Notes: generated from the letters alone by a model not told the origin. Positions 1-9,801 are shown, counted from the first letter of the stretch. The stretch: DNA of 64,000 bases from an uncultured Saprospiraceae bacterium (GCA_937959275.1 CALGLU010000006.1:86027-150026), one strand, 5' to 3'. Made by a program: numbers and translations.

Positions 1-3000
1 ATGCAAAATAAGGGATTGATTAAGCTCCTTCTTGTTGTGTTGGTTCTCATCTGCGTTATGCAATGCAGTTATATAATACCAACAAATAAGGTTGAGAAAC
101 AAGCAGATGAATATGCGACTCAAATTGCACAAAATGCTCCTGCATCAGCGGATAAGTATGAAATAGAAAAGGAAGCTAGATCAAATTACCTAGATTCCAT
201 TTCTAGTGATATCATTTGGGGTAATTCTTTGCTTAAGGAGTACACGTATGATGAGTTGAAAAAGAAGCAGTTAGCTTTTGGATTAGACCTTAAGGGTGGA
301 CAAAGCGCAGTGCTACAGGTAGACTTAAAGGAGATGTTAATGTCTCTTTCAAATAATACTAAAGATCCTACATTCTTGCAGGCTATCGCAAATTCTGATA
401 AGGTCATGGAGAATTCTCAATCTGACTTCATATCTATTTTTGGATCTGAATTTAGAAAGATTGCTGATGGTAAGAAATTAGCAAGATTCTTCTATCGAAA
501 GCTTAGTGATGATACGAATGGGATCAATACACAGTCGACAGATGCAGAAGTTATCAATGTATTGCGTCAGAAAGCAAATGAAACAGTAAATCTGACATTT
601 AATTTGTTAAAGCAAAGGATTGATAAATTAGGTGTCGTCCAGCCAAATATATCACTGGATGCAGCTAGGGATTTAATCCTAGTCGAGCTACCAGGTGTAG
701 AGAATAAGGAGAGAGCCCAAAACATGTTGCAAGCAAGTGCCATTCTTGAATTTTGGGATACTTATAGAATCAGTGATAGTGGCGTAGCAGCTGCATTTAG
801 TGCTGCTGACAATCGCTTAAAAGCTGGCGCAGAACCAGTTGATGTAGAGCCAATCAGAGAGACGATTATGGTTCCTCAGTACGATACAATTACGGGAGAA
901 GTGATTGACTCTATTGAACAAGAGATAACGACAGATGATACGTTTCAAAATCAAGGCCCTCTATTAAGCGCACTTGCAGTTAATACAGCTGGGCAGTATT
1001 CTCAATCTGTATTGGCTACAGCAGAAAAAAATAAAAGAAAGGCCATTTCGGCTATGTTAGCTACTCCAGAAATAGCGTCTTTATTTCCAAATGACGGTAA
1101 ATTTGTCTGGGCTCAACAACCAAACAGAGATATAGACGGTGTTGTCACAAAGGAGTATTCACTCTACATGGTGAAAGTACCGACTAGTGGATCTGCTAGA
1201 CTTGAAGGAGATCAGATCACCAGTGCTGGCAATTCACCTGATCCGACCACAGGAGAAATGACAGTCAACCTTGGTATGTCTCAGCAAGGAGCAAAAGTAT
1301 GGGCTGATTTAACGACTAAGGCGGCACAAGCTGGAAATCGAGAAGTAGCCATCACATTGGATGATGAGGTGATCACAGCACCTCGGGTGAATGAGGCGAT
1401 AACACAAGGGCGTACACAGATTACTGGAAACTTCACAGTACAAGAAGCTTCGGATTTATCTAATATGTTAGAGATAGGTAAGCTTCCAGCTAAAGTGAAG
1501 ATTATTCAGTCTGCAAGCGTCGGACCTTCACTAGGTAAAGAAAATATCCGAAAATCAATGTTGTCATTTATAGCGGGTTTAGGACTTGTTTTATTATTCA
1601 TGATCTTCTACTATGGCGGTGCAGGTATAGTATCTATTATCGCTTTGATTACGAATATGTTCTTCATTTTTGCAGCATTGGCCTCTTTTGGAACAGTATT
1701 GACCTTGCCTGGTATTGCGGGTATCTTATTGACTATCGGTATGGCCGTTGATGCGAACGTTATCATATTTGAGCGGGTACGAGAGGAATTAAGAGCGGGT
1801 AAATCATTGCTTGCCTCTATACAGGATGGATTTAAAAATTCATATTCAGCGATCATTGATGCCAACGTAACGACATTCTTTGTTGCGGCGATTTTAGCCT
1901 ATTTTGGATTAGGTCCGATTAAAGGGTTTGCGATTGTCTTAATGATTGGTGTCTTATCTTCCTTGTTTACGGCGGTTGTATTAGGTTTAATGATGATTGA
2001 TTGGTGGACGAAGAAGAAAGATAAGAGTATTAGTTTCTGGACACCACCAACTAAAAATGCATTTGCGAATCTTAACATAGATTGGATTGGAAAGCGCAAG
2101 ATTGCCTATGTGATTTCAGGAATCTTTTTAACAGCAGGTTTGATTTCAATTTTTACAAAAGGATTTGATCTTGGTGTCGATTTCAAAGGTGGATATTCTT
2201 ACAATATTCAATTCTCTGATGATTTGACAGTTGATCGTGATGCGATTAGTCAAGCGTTGGAAACAGCAGGTGTAACACCAGCTACAGTGAAAAGAGTAGA
2301 TACTAGAAATACGTACAATGTCGTGACATCACACATGATTGATGATAATTCTGAAGGTGCGAGTGAAAGAGCGATTGAAGCCCTTTATGGAGCAATTAAC
2401 ACAGTTGCAGGAGGGTCACTAGACATTGATAAATTTAAAGCACCTGATTCACAAGGAGTTACGCACGTTATTGCATCGAGTCAGGTTGGTCCTACGATTG
2501 CAGATGATATCCAAAAGAGTTCTAAGATGGCAGGGATTTTTGCCTTGATCTTGATCTTCTTATACATCTTCATTCGATTTAATAAGTGGCAGTATAGTTT
2601 GGGTGCCGTTGCTGCATTGATTCATGATTCATTGTTTGTCTTAGGTGCATTTTCAATATTACACAATATCCTACCGATCTCAATGGAGATAGATCAGGCG
2701 TTCATAGCAGCCCTGCTTACTGTGATTGGTTATTCGATTAATGATACCGTGGTTGTATTTGATAGGATTAGAGAATACTTGGGTATTTATACCAATAAGG
2801 ATTCTGATGAGATTATCAATTTGGCAATTAACAGTACCTTTAGTAGAACAATTATCACGTCATTGACGACCTTATTCATGGTTGCGATCCTGCTCATTTT
2901 TGGAGGAGGTAGCATCAAAGGGTTTGCACTCGCCTTGGTGATCGGTATTTTGGTGGGTACGTATTCGTCTATATTCGTAGCGACTCCAATTTTAAGAGAT

Positions 3001-3078
3001 TTCTCTGATGAATTGAAGCCAAAGAAAGCGACTAAATCAAAGAAAAGTTTTTCAAGAGCAGCGAAAGCTAGCGTCTAG
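1..3078 (+). CDS. secDF: Protein translocase subunit SecDF (fused SecD-SecF)
   Basis: Inner-membrane RND-type component that uses the proton gradient to help SecYEG complete protein export. At 1025 residues it carries both halves, as is usual in Bacteroidota. The SecD half has an N-terminal membrane segment, an FGLDLKGG motif near residue 95, a large periplasmic domain, and the motif GMAVDANVIIFERVREE near 580-596 in its membrane block. The SecF half begins near 690 with VDFKGGYSYNIQF near 724 and VIGYSINDTVVVFDRIRE near 908. The ATG is the first base of the window; MQNKGLIK followed by a hydrophobic stretch looks like a complete N-terminus. A strong terminator follows, so it appears to end its transcript. 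Very sure of the family. Confidence 0.97.
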   Translation: MQNKGLIKLLLVVLVLICVMQCSYIIPTNKVEKQADEYATQIAQNAPASADKYEIEKEARSNYLDSISSDIIWGNSLLKEYTYDELKKKQLAFGLDLKGGQSAVLQVDLKEMLMSLSNNTKDPTFLQAIANSDKVMENSQSDFISIFGSEFRKIADGKKLARFFYRKLSDDTNGINTQSTDAEVINVLRQKANETVNLTFNLLKQRIDKLGVVQPNISLDAARDLILVELPGVENKERAQNMLQASAILEFWDTYRISDSGVAAAFSAADNRLKAGAEPVDVEPIRETIMVPQYDTITGEVIDSIEQEITTDDTFQNQGPLLSALAVNTAGQYSQSVLATAEKNKRKAISAMLATPEIASLFPNDGKFVWAQQPNRDIDGVVTKEYSLYMVKVPTSGSARLEGDQITSAGNSPDPTTGEMTVNLGMSQQGAKVWADLTTKAAQAGNREVAITLDDEVITAPRVNEAITQGRTQITGNFTVQEASDLSNMLEIGKLPAKVKIIQSASVGPSLGKENIRKSMLSFIAGLGLVLLFMIFYYGGAGIVSIIALITNMFFIFAALASFGTVLTLPGIAGILLTIGMAVDANVIIFERVREELRAGKSLLASIQDGFKNSYSAIIDANVTTFFVAAILAYFGLGPIKGFAIVLMIGVLSSLFTAVVLGLMMIDWWTKKKDKSISFWTPPTKNAFANLNIDWIGKRKIAYVISGIFLTAGLISIFTKGFDLGVDFKGGYSYNIQFSDDLTVDRDAISQALETAGVTPATVKRVDTRNTYNVVTSHMIDDNSEGASERAIEALYGAINTVAGGSLDIDKFKAPDSQGVTHVIASSQVGPTIADDIQKSSKMAGIFALILIFLYIFIRFNKWQYSLGAVAALIHDSLFVLGAFSILHNILPISMEIDQAFIAALLTVIGYSINDTVVVFDRIREYLGIYTNKDSDEIINLAINSTFSRTIITSLTTLFMVAILLIFGGGSIKGFALALVIGILVGTYSSIFVATPILRDFSDELKPKKATKSKKSFSRAAKASV

Positions 3079-3097
3079 AAATATAAATCATAGACTT

Positions 3098-3135
3098 AAA
3101 AGGCTCATGTTTGCAAAAGCATGAGCCTTTTTATT
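3098..3135 (+). terminator. Rho-independent terminator after secDF
   Basis: A 12-bp perfect stem (AAAAGGCTCATG pairing with CATGAGCCTTTT) with a 10-nt loop and a T-rich tail, 20 nt after the secDF stop codon. Confidence 0.9.
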
Positions 3136-3216
3136 TAGGAGCAGTTTTGATGAAATTATCCTCCAATGAGTCATGACTGGTCTTGACCAATAGAGTATAT
3201 TTAGCAGAATAATGGT

Positions 3217-3424
3217 TCATGACCCAAAGTCGTTTAGTTAGTGGCATATGATTTTTTTACCGACAGATTAATCTATTGAAACATTAATTTGTCACGATTT
3301 TCACAAAAAATCCCGCCAAATTAGCCGCATTTAATATAATAATGCACGGCACTTTGTACCGTGCAACCAATATTTGACGCCGATGGTGTCATGAACTCCT
3401 TAATTAAATGACATTGGTTTATGA
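3217..3424 (-). mobile_element. MITE-like repeat, family A copy 1
   Basis: The reverse complement of this stretch matches 54113-54341 over about 190 bp, with mostly single-base differences. The ends form an imperfect terminal inverted repeat: TCATGACCCAAAGTCGTTTA at the left, and TCATAAACCAATGTCATTTA when the right end is read on the other strand. Inside lies a hairpin (TGCACGG...CCGTGCA, 3342-3364). No open reading frame is present. It sits in the 495-bp gap between the secDF terminator and the OmpA-family gene, so that gene's promoter lies in or next to it. It could instead be a conserved structured RNA. Confidence 0.7.
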
Positions 3425-3573
3425 CCTAGTGGAAGAATGAGACTAAAGGACATAATTCAATAAAAACAATTGGCTTCTTTGACATACATAAAGCCGTTAT
3501 ACACGTTTATCATTGTAGACGAGTTAGAATTTTTATATTTTACTCAAACAAAAACTGAGTTATTGTATTTACT

Positions 3574-5568
3574 ATGTGGATGAGACTGGTCATATATTAT
3601 CTTTCGCTAAGTACTGTGTTGATGTCGTGTATAGCGGCATACCAGATCCGAACCGGTCAGGATGCTTTTGATTTGAAACAATATGCTAAGGCGATTCCGT
3701 TGTTTACGCAAGAATTCGAAGAAGCGAGGGATAAAGAAACCAAAGGGAGGACGGCATTTTTACTTGCAAAGAGTTATGAGCGTATCAATGATGATATCAA
3801 TACATTAAAATGGTATGAAAGGGCGGTAGAATATGAAGCGGGGGCAGAGGTGTATAAGTATCTAGCTGATGCGTACAAAAAAAGAGAACTCTATGATCGC
3901 GCGATTAAAGCTTATGAGATTTGGGAGAAGGAAGGCGGATCGATGCAAGAATCAAGGAAACAAATTGATAGTTGTAAAAAGGCTAAGCTATGGCTCAAAG
4001 CTGATGAAAGTGTCGTCATTGAACAGCTTCAATTAAATTCTCCCGCAGCTGAATATGCGCCAGTCATGTATGATGATACCTATATCGTGTTTTCATCGGA
4101 TAGGCCAGGATCGACAGGTAATTCTGTTTACGAATGGACAGGTACTCAGTTTTCAGATTTATATATAAGTTCAAAATCAGGTGCTGACCCGATCTTATTT
4201 GATGATGAGATTAACACAGAGCATAATGAAGGCGTAGCTTGTTTTAATTCAGATTTCACAGAACTGTATTTTACAAGATGTTATAATGATACTGGAGATG
4301 ATTTTTGTAAGCTGTTGTGGAGCGTACGCCAGGGTACTGGGTGGTCAAGTCCAGAGGCATTATTTGAGATGCTTCCAGAAGTGAATTATGGGCATCCAAC
4401 CTTAGTCGAAGGGGATAGTGTATTAGTATTTAGTAGTAATGATCCATCAGGGATTGGGAAGTATGACCTCTACTACACAGTGAGAGAAGAGGATGGCTGG
4501 ACGTTACCTGATTTAATGCCAGATCAGATTAATTCAGAAGGTAATGAGCAATTCCCTAGATCAGAAGGAGATACTTTATATTACTCATCTGACTACTTAC
4601 CTGGCCTTGGGGGCTTGGATATTTTTAAAACCTATCTCAATGCAGGCGGTGAATGGACGACACCCGTTAATTTAAAAGCGCCAATAAACTCTGGAGCTGA
4701 TGACTTTTCACTTATCGTTGATCGATCGCCAGGACAGCAACAACAAATCGAATTGAAAGGCTTTTTTAGTTCATCTAGAGCAGGCACAGGAAGCGATGAT
4801 ATCTATAGATTTTCAAAATACCAGCTCGAAGACAAAGAAGAAGAGCCTGTCGTTGTTGAAGAACCAGAAGAAGAGCCTAGTAATATTGATGAGGCAAAGG
4901 CTGTTTTTCTTGCCATACGAGTTGTTTCTAAGCAGTATGCTGACCCAGATGATCCTAATTCAACTGTCATAGGTAAAGCACCCATAAGCAATGCGCCAGT
5001 TAAAATCGCCTCTCCCTCAGGCTTGCAAACATTTGATACAGACGGACAAGGAAGGATTATAATGGACGCTGAGCACGCAACAGCCTATAAGATAAGTGCG
5101 ACATCAGATGGGTATTTGTCGTCTTCTAGAGACTTTAAAACACCATCTAAAGCTTCATTGAGTGGGTCTGAGACCTATAATATCGAAGTTGTATTAGATA
5201 AAATTTATTATGATAAAGAAATCGTATTGGATGATATCTTTTATGATCTTAACAAATGGTTCATTCGAGACGATGCGAAGCCCTCACTTGATAGTTTGAG
5301 CTTCCTGATGAATGATAATCCAGATATTTCTATAGTATTAGCCTCGCACACAGATTGTCGGGGTAGGCCAGAGTTTAATATGGAATTATCAGACCGAAGG
5401 GCCCAATCAGCTGTGGAATACCTCGTATCGACTGGAATTTCCTCTTCTAGGCTGTCGTATCGAGGCTTCGGAGAGTCAAAATTGAGAGTAGAATGCGTGT
5501 GTCAACTGTGTAGCGAAGAACAACACCAAGAGAACAGAAGGACGACTTTCACAATAGTTTCACAATAA
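3574..5568 (+). CDS. PorE-like lipoprotein: TPR, PD40 propeller, regulatory domain, OmpA C-terminal domain
   Basis: Predicted outer-membrane lipoprotein anchored to peptidoglycan. A short signal peptide ends in a lipobox (VLMSC, Cys19). TPR-like helices follow at about 25-130, then WD40/PD40 beta-propeller repeats at about 155-420 (motifs such as YIVFSSDRPG and LYYSSDYLPGLGGLDIF), an acidic linker, a carboxypeptidase-regulatory-like domain at about 470-540, and an OmpA domain at about 550-660 (ASHTDCRGRPEFNMELSDRR). This order matches PorE of the T9SS, but Bacteroidota have several paralogues of this layout, so the T9SS role is inferred. ATG 3580 is an equally good start. The C-terminal part contains an odd cluster of four Cys (VECVCQLC). 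Confidence 0.85.
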   Translation: MWMRLVIYYLSLSTVLMSCIAAYQIRTGQDAFDLKQYAKAIPLFTQEFEEARDKETKGRTAFLLAKSYERINDDINTLKWYERAVEYEAGAEVYKYLADAYKKRELYDRAIKAYEIWEKEGGSMQESRKQIDSCKKAKLWLKADESVVIEQLQLNSPAAEYAPVMYDDTYIVFSSDRPGSTGNSVYEWTGTQFSDLYISSKSGADPILFDDEINTEHNEGVACFNSDFTELYFTRCYNDTGDDFCKLLWSVRQGTGWSSPEALFEMLPEVNYGHPTLVEGDSVLVFSSNDPSGIGKYDLYYTVREEDGWTLPDLMPDQINSEGNEQFPRSEGDTLYYSSDYLPGLGGLDIFKTYLNAGGEWTTPVNLKAPINSGADDFSLIVDRSPGQQQQIELKGFFSSSRAGTGSDDIYRFSKYQLEDKEEEPVVVEEPEEEPSNIDEAKAVFLAIRVVSKQYADPDDPNSTVIGKAPISNAPVKIASPSGLQTFDTDGQGRIIMDAEHATAYKISATSDGYLSSSRDFKTPSKASLSGSETYNIEVVLDKIYYDKEIVLDDIFYDLNKWFIRDDAKPSLDSLSFLMNDNPDISIVLASHTDCRGRPEFNMELSDRRAQSAVEYLVSTGISSSRLSYRGFGESKLRVECVCQLCSEEQHQENRRTTFTIVSQ

Positions 5569-5629
5569 TGGCAGTGGTTTTGTAGGGTGATGTGGCAGCT
5601 TTGTGGTTTTTTTAAGCATAATTCCCCCT

Positions 5630-5637
5630 TATATTTG
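5630..5637 (+). promoter_or_regulatory. Possible Bacteroidota -7 box upstream of the histidine kinase gene
   Basis: TATATTTG matches the Bacteroidota -7 consensus TAnnTTTG. The matching -33 position holds TTTT rather than TTTG. It would give a leader of roughly 120 nt before the kinase start at 5760. Confidence 0.35.
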
Positions 5638-5759
5638 TACCATAATTAATCATAAGCAAGTCAAAAGGACAAGCAGATTAGTTATAAAAGTAGCGTGTCA
5701 TTTATCATACGTTTTTTGCACCTCTAACTAAAATTAGTTTAACAATTAATTCTTATCGT

Positions 5760-6677
5760 ATGTCAGACTTAGCTAATATCAAATTTCCGATTATCAAAGA
5801 GATACACAAATCTAAAATTAAGGCGGTGCAAAGAATTCCCAAATTCGAATCGAAAGAAGCCGTTATTGAGTTGTTAGAAGGAAACTCAGCCTTTGGATCT
5901 GATCATAATTCTTCCAATGAGAGCTATAAAGATCTCCAAATTAAAGATCTAAAAGCACAAAATCAGGAGCTTAAAAAGTATATTGAATCGAAGCTCGAGA
6001 TGGAAAAATTTGCCTATATCGCTTCACACGATTTAAAAGCACCATTGCGAACGGTGAGTAGTTTTTCACAATTGATGAAAAAATCTCATTACTCTCAGCT
6101 TGATCCCAAGGGGCAGAAATATATTGACATCATTACCAAAGCATCTGAAGACATGATTTGCTTGATCGATGACTTGTTGAGATATTCAGAAATTACGACC
6201 AGTGAAATCAATATTTCAGAAGGTAATTTGGATACTGTCCTACACACATTAGTGATGGATAATTCTCATGAGATTGAAGATCTTGGTGCTAAAGTAGTCG
6301 TTGATAAAATGCCACAAAGTTTGCATTTTGATAAGCAAAGAATCTATCAGTTATTCAGCCATTTATTAGATAATTGCTTAAAATTTAGAAACGTAGACAC
6401 ACCGCTTGAAGTCCGGTTAACCTCTGAAGAACTAAATGAGCACTGGCTGATTAAAGTGATCGACAATGGTATCGGCATGCCATCTCAATTTAATGAGAAA
6501 GCATTCGAATTATTCAAAAAGCATAAAACCAATGACGATAGAAAAGGAACAGGTATTGGTTTGACACTGTCAAGAGCGATTGCAAGATTACACGACGGTA
6601 AAATATGGGTTGAAGGAAACCCAGAAAATGGAAATACAACTTGTGTGATGCTTAGCAAACAACTCGGAAAATCTTGA
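5760..6677 (+). CDS. Soluble sensor histidine kinase (HisKA-HATPase)
   Basis: Cytoplasmic histidine kinase of 305 residues. The first 60 residues match nothing I recognise; a coiled coil follows (about 60-80), then a HisKA domain with the H-box ASHDLKAPLR (phospho-acceptor His90), and a HATPase domain with the N-box LLDNCLKFRN, the G1 box IDNGIGMP and the G2 box GTGIGLTLSRAI. There is no membrane segment and no PAS or GAF domain. The H-box and G2 region resemble phytochrome-like kinases. No response regulator is encoded nearby, so it is an orphan here; its input may come through a partner protein. Confidence 0.9.
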   Translation: MSDLANIKFPIIKEIHKSKIKAVQRIPKFESKEAVIELLEGNSAFGSDHNSSNESYKDLQIKDLKAQNQELKKYIESKLEMEKFAYIASHDLKAPLRTVSSFSQLMKKSHYSQLDPKGQKYIDIITKASEDMICLIDDLLRYSEITTSEINISEGNLDTVLHTLVMDNSHEIEDLGAKVVVDKMPQSLHFDKQRIYQLFSHLLDNCLKFRNVDTPLEVRLTSEELNEHWLIKVIDNGIGMPSQFNEKAFELFKKHKTNDDRKGTGIGLTLSRAIARLHDGKIWVEGNPENGNTTCVMLSKQLGKS

Positions 6678-6702
6678 TCCTAGTTTTTTTACATTGACTC
6701 TG

Positions 6703-9549
6703 TTATATTACAATGTTGACCATTCGATTTGGAACAACAATGAACTTTCGAATCTCTTTTCCTTCTAACCATTTCTGAACAAATTCCATAGACTTGACCT
6801 CAGCTTCGATATCTGCTGGAGTTGCTGCAGAAGCAAAACTAGCCAAACCTCTTTTCTTGCCATTGATGCAGATTGGATATTCAATCGTATCTTCTACAAG
6901 GTACTCTTCATTATGTTGAGGATAGTCACTCAAATGGATGGACTCAGTATGCCCCATTAATTTCCAACATTCTTCTGACATAAACGGAGCAAAAGGAGCT
7001 AACAATTGAGTCAGCTCTTCTATAACCTGTTTGTTTTTTGATTTTAACTTTCGTAATTCATTCACACAGATCATAAACGTACTCACTGCTGTATTAAATG
7101 ATAAACTTTGGATATCCTCATTTACTTTTTTGATAGCGGTGTGGAGCACTTTCAACTCGTCCTTAGTCGGATTTTCGTCAGTAAGCGGATTGTCAGTCAC
7201 CAAGCCCCAATACTTATTTAAAAATTTATAGACGCCATCTATTCCTTGTGTATCCCAAGGTTTTGATTGCTGAATCGGACCTAAAAACATTTCATACATT
7301 CTAAAACAATCTGCACCATACCTGTCAATGACATCATCTGGGTTGATCACATTAAATTTCGATTTAGACATCTTTCCCACTTCAGAAAACGTAATGAGAT
7401 GAGTGTCAGGACCACCTTCTTGATGTGGCGTATAGACACCGTTTTGATAAACGCCATTGGCACATTCAAAAATAGCATTCTTGTACTCTGGCCTCCACTC
7501 GATAAATTGTTGTAGCCCATTCTGCGTGAAGTATGAGCCATCCGAACCATAATCCTTTACAAATTCTATTTTAACAGGAATCTTTACAAAATCAGTCAGT
7601 CCTTTTTTCTCAATTAAACCTGCACATAAAAATCTTGACACCCCGTCCACTTTTTCTCTCAGCATCCCTAAATATTCAATGCCTCCCTGAATCATCCCCT
7701 GATTGACCAAACGCTTAAATGGCTCATTCGTAGGCACAAGCCCCTTATCAAATAAGAATTTATGCCAGAATCGAGCATACATTAAGTGTGCCACTGCATG
7801 CTCCGCTCCACCGACATATAGATCAACATCCTGCCAATATCTAACAGCCTCCTGACTCGCAAACTCGGTGTCATTATTGGGATCCATAAATCGCAAAAAG
7901 TACCACGACGACCCAGCAACCGCGGGCATCACATCCGTCTCTCGTGTCTTTCCATCAACATTGACCCAGTCTGTCAACCTAGCTAATGGAGACTCTCCGG
8001 CCTTACCCGGACTCAAGTCATCCGAATGTGGTAATTCAAGTGGTAATTCGTCAAGCGTCAAAGCCGTTACAATCCCGTCAGCATCATATTGCACTGGGAA
8101 AGGCTCACCCCAATATCGCTGTCTACTAAAATTAGCATCTCTCAACTTATAATTGATACTCGCTTTACCTAGCCCGCGCTCTTCTATCACTTCGCACATT
8201 TTAGTAATGGCAGCCGGTACTTCTAATCCATTAATAAAATCAGAATTGATAATAATGCCTAATTTATCTGATAGACTAGCACCCGGATAATTCGTTTTGT
8301 CAACAACATCAATGATATCCAATCCAAACTTTGTCGCAAACGCATTGTCTCTGTCATCATCAGAAGGCACAGCCATGATAGCTCCTGTCCCATAATCCTT
8401 CAACACATATTCTCCGATCCAAATCGGAATTTTAGTATTCGTAAATGGATTGATCGCATACGCACCTATAAATGCACCAGTGACTTCTTTATCGGCCATC
8501 CGCTCCACTTCAGATTTAGACTTTACATAGCTAATGTATGTTTCAACAGATTCTTTTTCTTCTGGAGTTGTTAGTTCTGCAACAAAGTCATGCTCTGGAG
8601 CAAGCACCATATAAGTAGCACCAAAGATCGTATCCGGTCGAGTCGTAAAGACTTCAATCGTGTGATCACTGCCATCCACAGGGAAGACAACACTCGCACC
8701 TTCTGACCGACCTATCCAGTTGCGCTGAATGGCTTTGAGCGAATCCGACCATTCAATAGTGTGTAGATCATCCAACAGGCGCTCTGCATAAGCAGTAATC
8801 CTCAAATACCATTGCGTCATTGCTTTTTGCACCACAGGGTGACCACCTCGTTCAGATAGGCCATCCTTTACCTGATCATTCGCTAATACAGTCCCTAGCT
8901 CTTCACACCAATTCACAAAGCCCACCTTTCGATACGCTAACCTGTAATCTGCCAACATCTCCTGTTTCTGTTTTGCAGAAAAGTTTTTCCACTCATCTGC
9001 TGTAAAGACAGCTTTCGCGGCATGAAAGGCATTGACCACTTGATTGCCTTCTGTTTCAAAACGGGCAACTAAGTCAGTAATCGGTATGGCCTTATCTTCA
9101 GTTAAATCATAATAGTGATTGAAGAGTTCTGTAAAGATCCACTGTGTCCACTTATAATAGCTTTTATCACATGTGGCTATCTCTCTGCTCCAGTCAAACG
9201 ACAAACCTAGATTTGTCATCTGCTCCTTATAACGGCCAAGGTTCATCGTAGAGGATTCAGAGGGATGCATACCGATTTGCTTGGCATATTCTTCTGCTGG
9301 TAATCCAAATGCATCCCAACCCATCGGGTGGAGCACATTGTACCCTGTCATTCGCTTATGCCTAGAGTAAATATCTGAAGCAATATAGCCTAATGGATGA
9401 CCGACATGTAGCCCAGCTCCAGACGGGTAAGGAAACATATCCAGTACATAATATTTAGGCTTATCACTCTGATGACTGACCTGATAAATGGCATTCTCCT
9501 GCCAATTTTTTTTCCACTCCGCTTCTACTTGACCTGACTTATAATCCAT
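6703..9549 (-). CDS. leuS: Leucyl-tRNA synthetase
   Basis: Class Ia synthetase that charges tRNA-Leu and edits mischarged products. The HIGH-type motif is seen as GLHVGHPLGY, about 50 residues from the start, and the KMSKS motif as GKMSKSKFN about 725 residues in; between them lie the large CP1 editing insert and the catalytic core. Length is about 948 residues, normal for Bacteroidota. The open frame reaches a TTG at 9582, but a near-perfect promoter (-7 box 9570-9577) overlaps that extension, and MDYKSGQ at 9549 aligns with the usual MEYN-type N-terminus. ATG 9558 is the alternative. The gene converges with the histidine kinase, 25 bp away. Confidence 0.96.
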   Translation of the reverse strand: MDYKSGQVEAEWKKNWQENAIYQVSHQSDKPKYYVLDMFPYPSGAGLHVGHPLGYIASDIYSRHKRMTGYNVLHPMGWDAFGLPAEEYAKQIGMHPSESSTMNLGRYKEQMTNLGLSFDWSREIATCDKSYYKWTQWIFTELFNHYYDLTEDKAIPITDLVARFETEGNQVVNAFHAAKAVFTADEWKNFSAKQKQEMLADYRLAYRKVGFVNWCEELGTVLANDQVKDGLSERGGHPVVQKAMTQWYLRITAYAERLLDDLHTIEWSDSLKAIQRNWIGRSEGASVVFPVDGSDHTIEVFTTRPDTIFGATYMVLAPEHDFVAELTTPEEKESVETYISYVKSKSEVERMADKEVTGAFIGAYAINPFTNTKIPIWIGEYVLKDYGTGAIMAVPSDDDRDNAFATKFGLDIIDVVDKTNYPGASLSDKLGIIINSDFINGLEVPAAITKMCEVIEERGLGKASINYKLRDANFSRQRYWGEPFPVQYDADGIVTALTLDELPLELPHSDDLSPGKAGESPLARLTDWVNVDGKTRETDVMPAVAGSSWYFLRFMDPNNDTEFASQEAVRYWQDVDLYVGGAEHAVAHLMYARFWHKFLFDKGLVPTNEPFKRLVNQGMIQGGIEYLGMLREKVDGVSRFLCAGLIEKKGLTDFVKIPVKIEFVKDYGSDGSYFTQNGLQQFIEWRPEYKNAIFECANGVYQNGVYTPHQEGGPDTHLITFSEVGKMSKSKFNVINPDDVIDRYGADCFRMYEMFLGPIQQSKPWDTQGIDGVYKFLNKYWGLVTDNPLTDENPTKDELKVLHTAIKKVNEDIQSLSFNTAVSTFMICVNELRKLKSKNKQVIEELTQLLAPFAPFMSEECWKLMGHTESIHLSDYPQHNEEYLVEDTIEYPICINGKKRGLASFASAATPADIEAEVKSMEFVQKWLEGKEIRKFIVVPNRMVNIVI

Positions 9550-9569
9550 AGTATTCATGTATTGACTCG

Positions 9570-9600
9570 CAAAAGTAGACAAAGCGAGTTTTAAAACAAA
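9570..9600 (-). promoter_or_regulatory. leuS promoter (TTTG-N19-TACTTTTG)
   Basis: On the minus strand, TTTG (9600-9597) is followed after exactly 19 nt by TACTTTTG (9577-9570), matching the Bacteroidota -33/-7 consensus TTTG-N19-TAnnTTTG. Transcription would begin around 9565, only 7-16 nt before the candidate ATG codons, and this decides the choice of start. Confidence 0.65.
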
Positions 9601-9637
9601 TCAAATGGGGATTGGGATGCAAGAATTAACGGTGTTG

Positions 9638-9767
9638 CTCCATGATTTTTCACGGAGACATACCCCAACGGGTTAAATCACCAGCAATGGACAACGTCCA
9701 TTATGGTTACGATGTCAACATTGGAGTGCTGAAAGTACGACCTCAAAGAGTTGACAGTGAAATCACT
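9638..9767 (+). ncRNA. Hairpin cluster, candidate small RNA between leuS and the LacI gene
   Basis: Four short hairpins lie in a row without an ORF: CTCC-a-TGA with TCA-c-GGAG (9638-9657), ACCC with GGGT (9662-9673), AATGGAC with GTCCATT around a 3-nt loop (9686-9702), and AGTGA with TCACT (9756-9767). A terminator whose T-tract faces the plus strand follows at 9802-9837, although no plus-strand gene lies upstream. No consensus promoter was found on the plus strand. The call is inference from structure only. Confidence 0.3.
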
Positions 9768-9801
9768 CGGTAAACCCAAAAATCAGTTTCGAAGCGTCAT
9801 T

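Noticed and set aside
7868..8152. 94-codon plus-strand frame inside leuS
   Set aside because: Antisense shadow of the editing domain region.
9550..9582. N-terminal extension of leuS to the TTG at 9582
   Set aside because: It overlaps a near-perfect promoter and adds residues not expected in the family.
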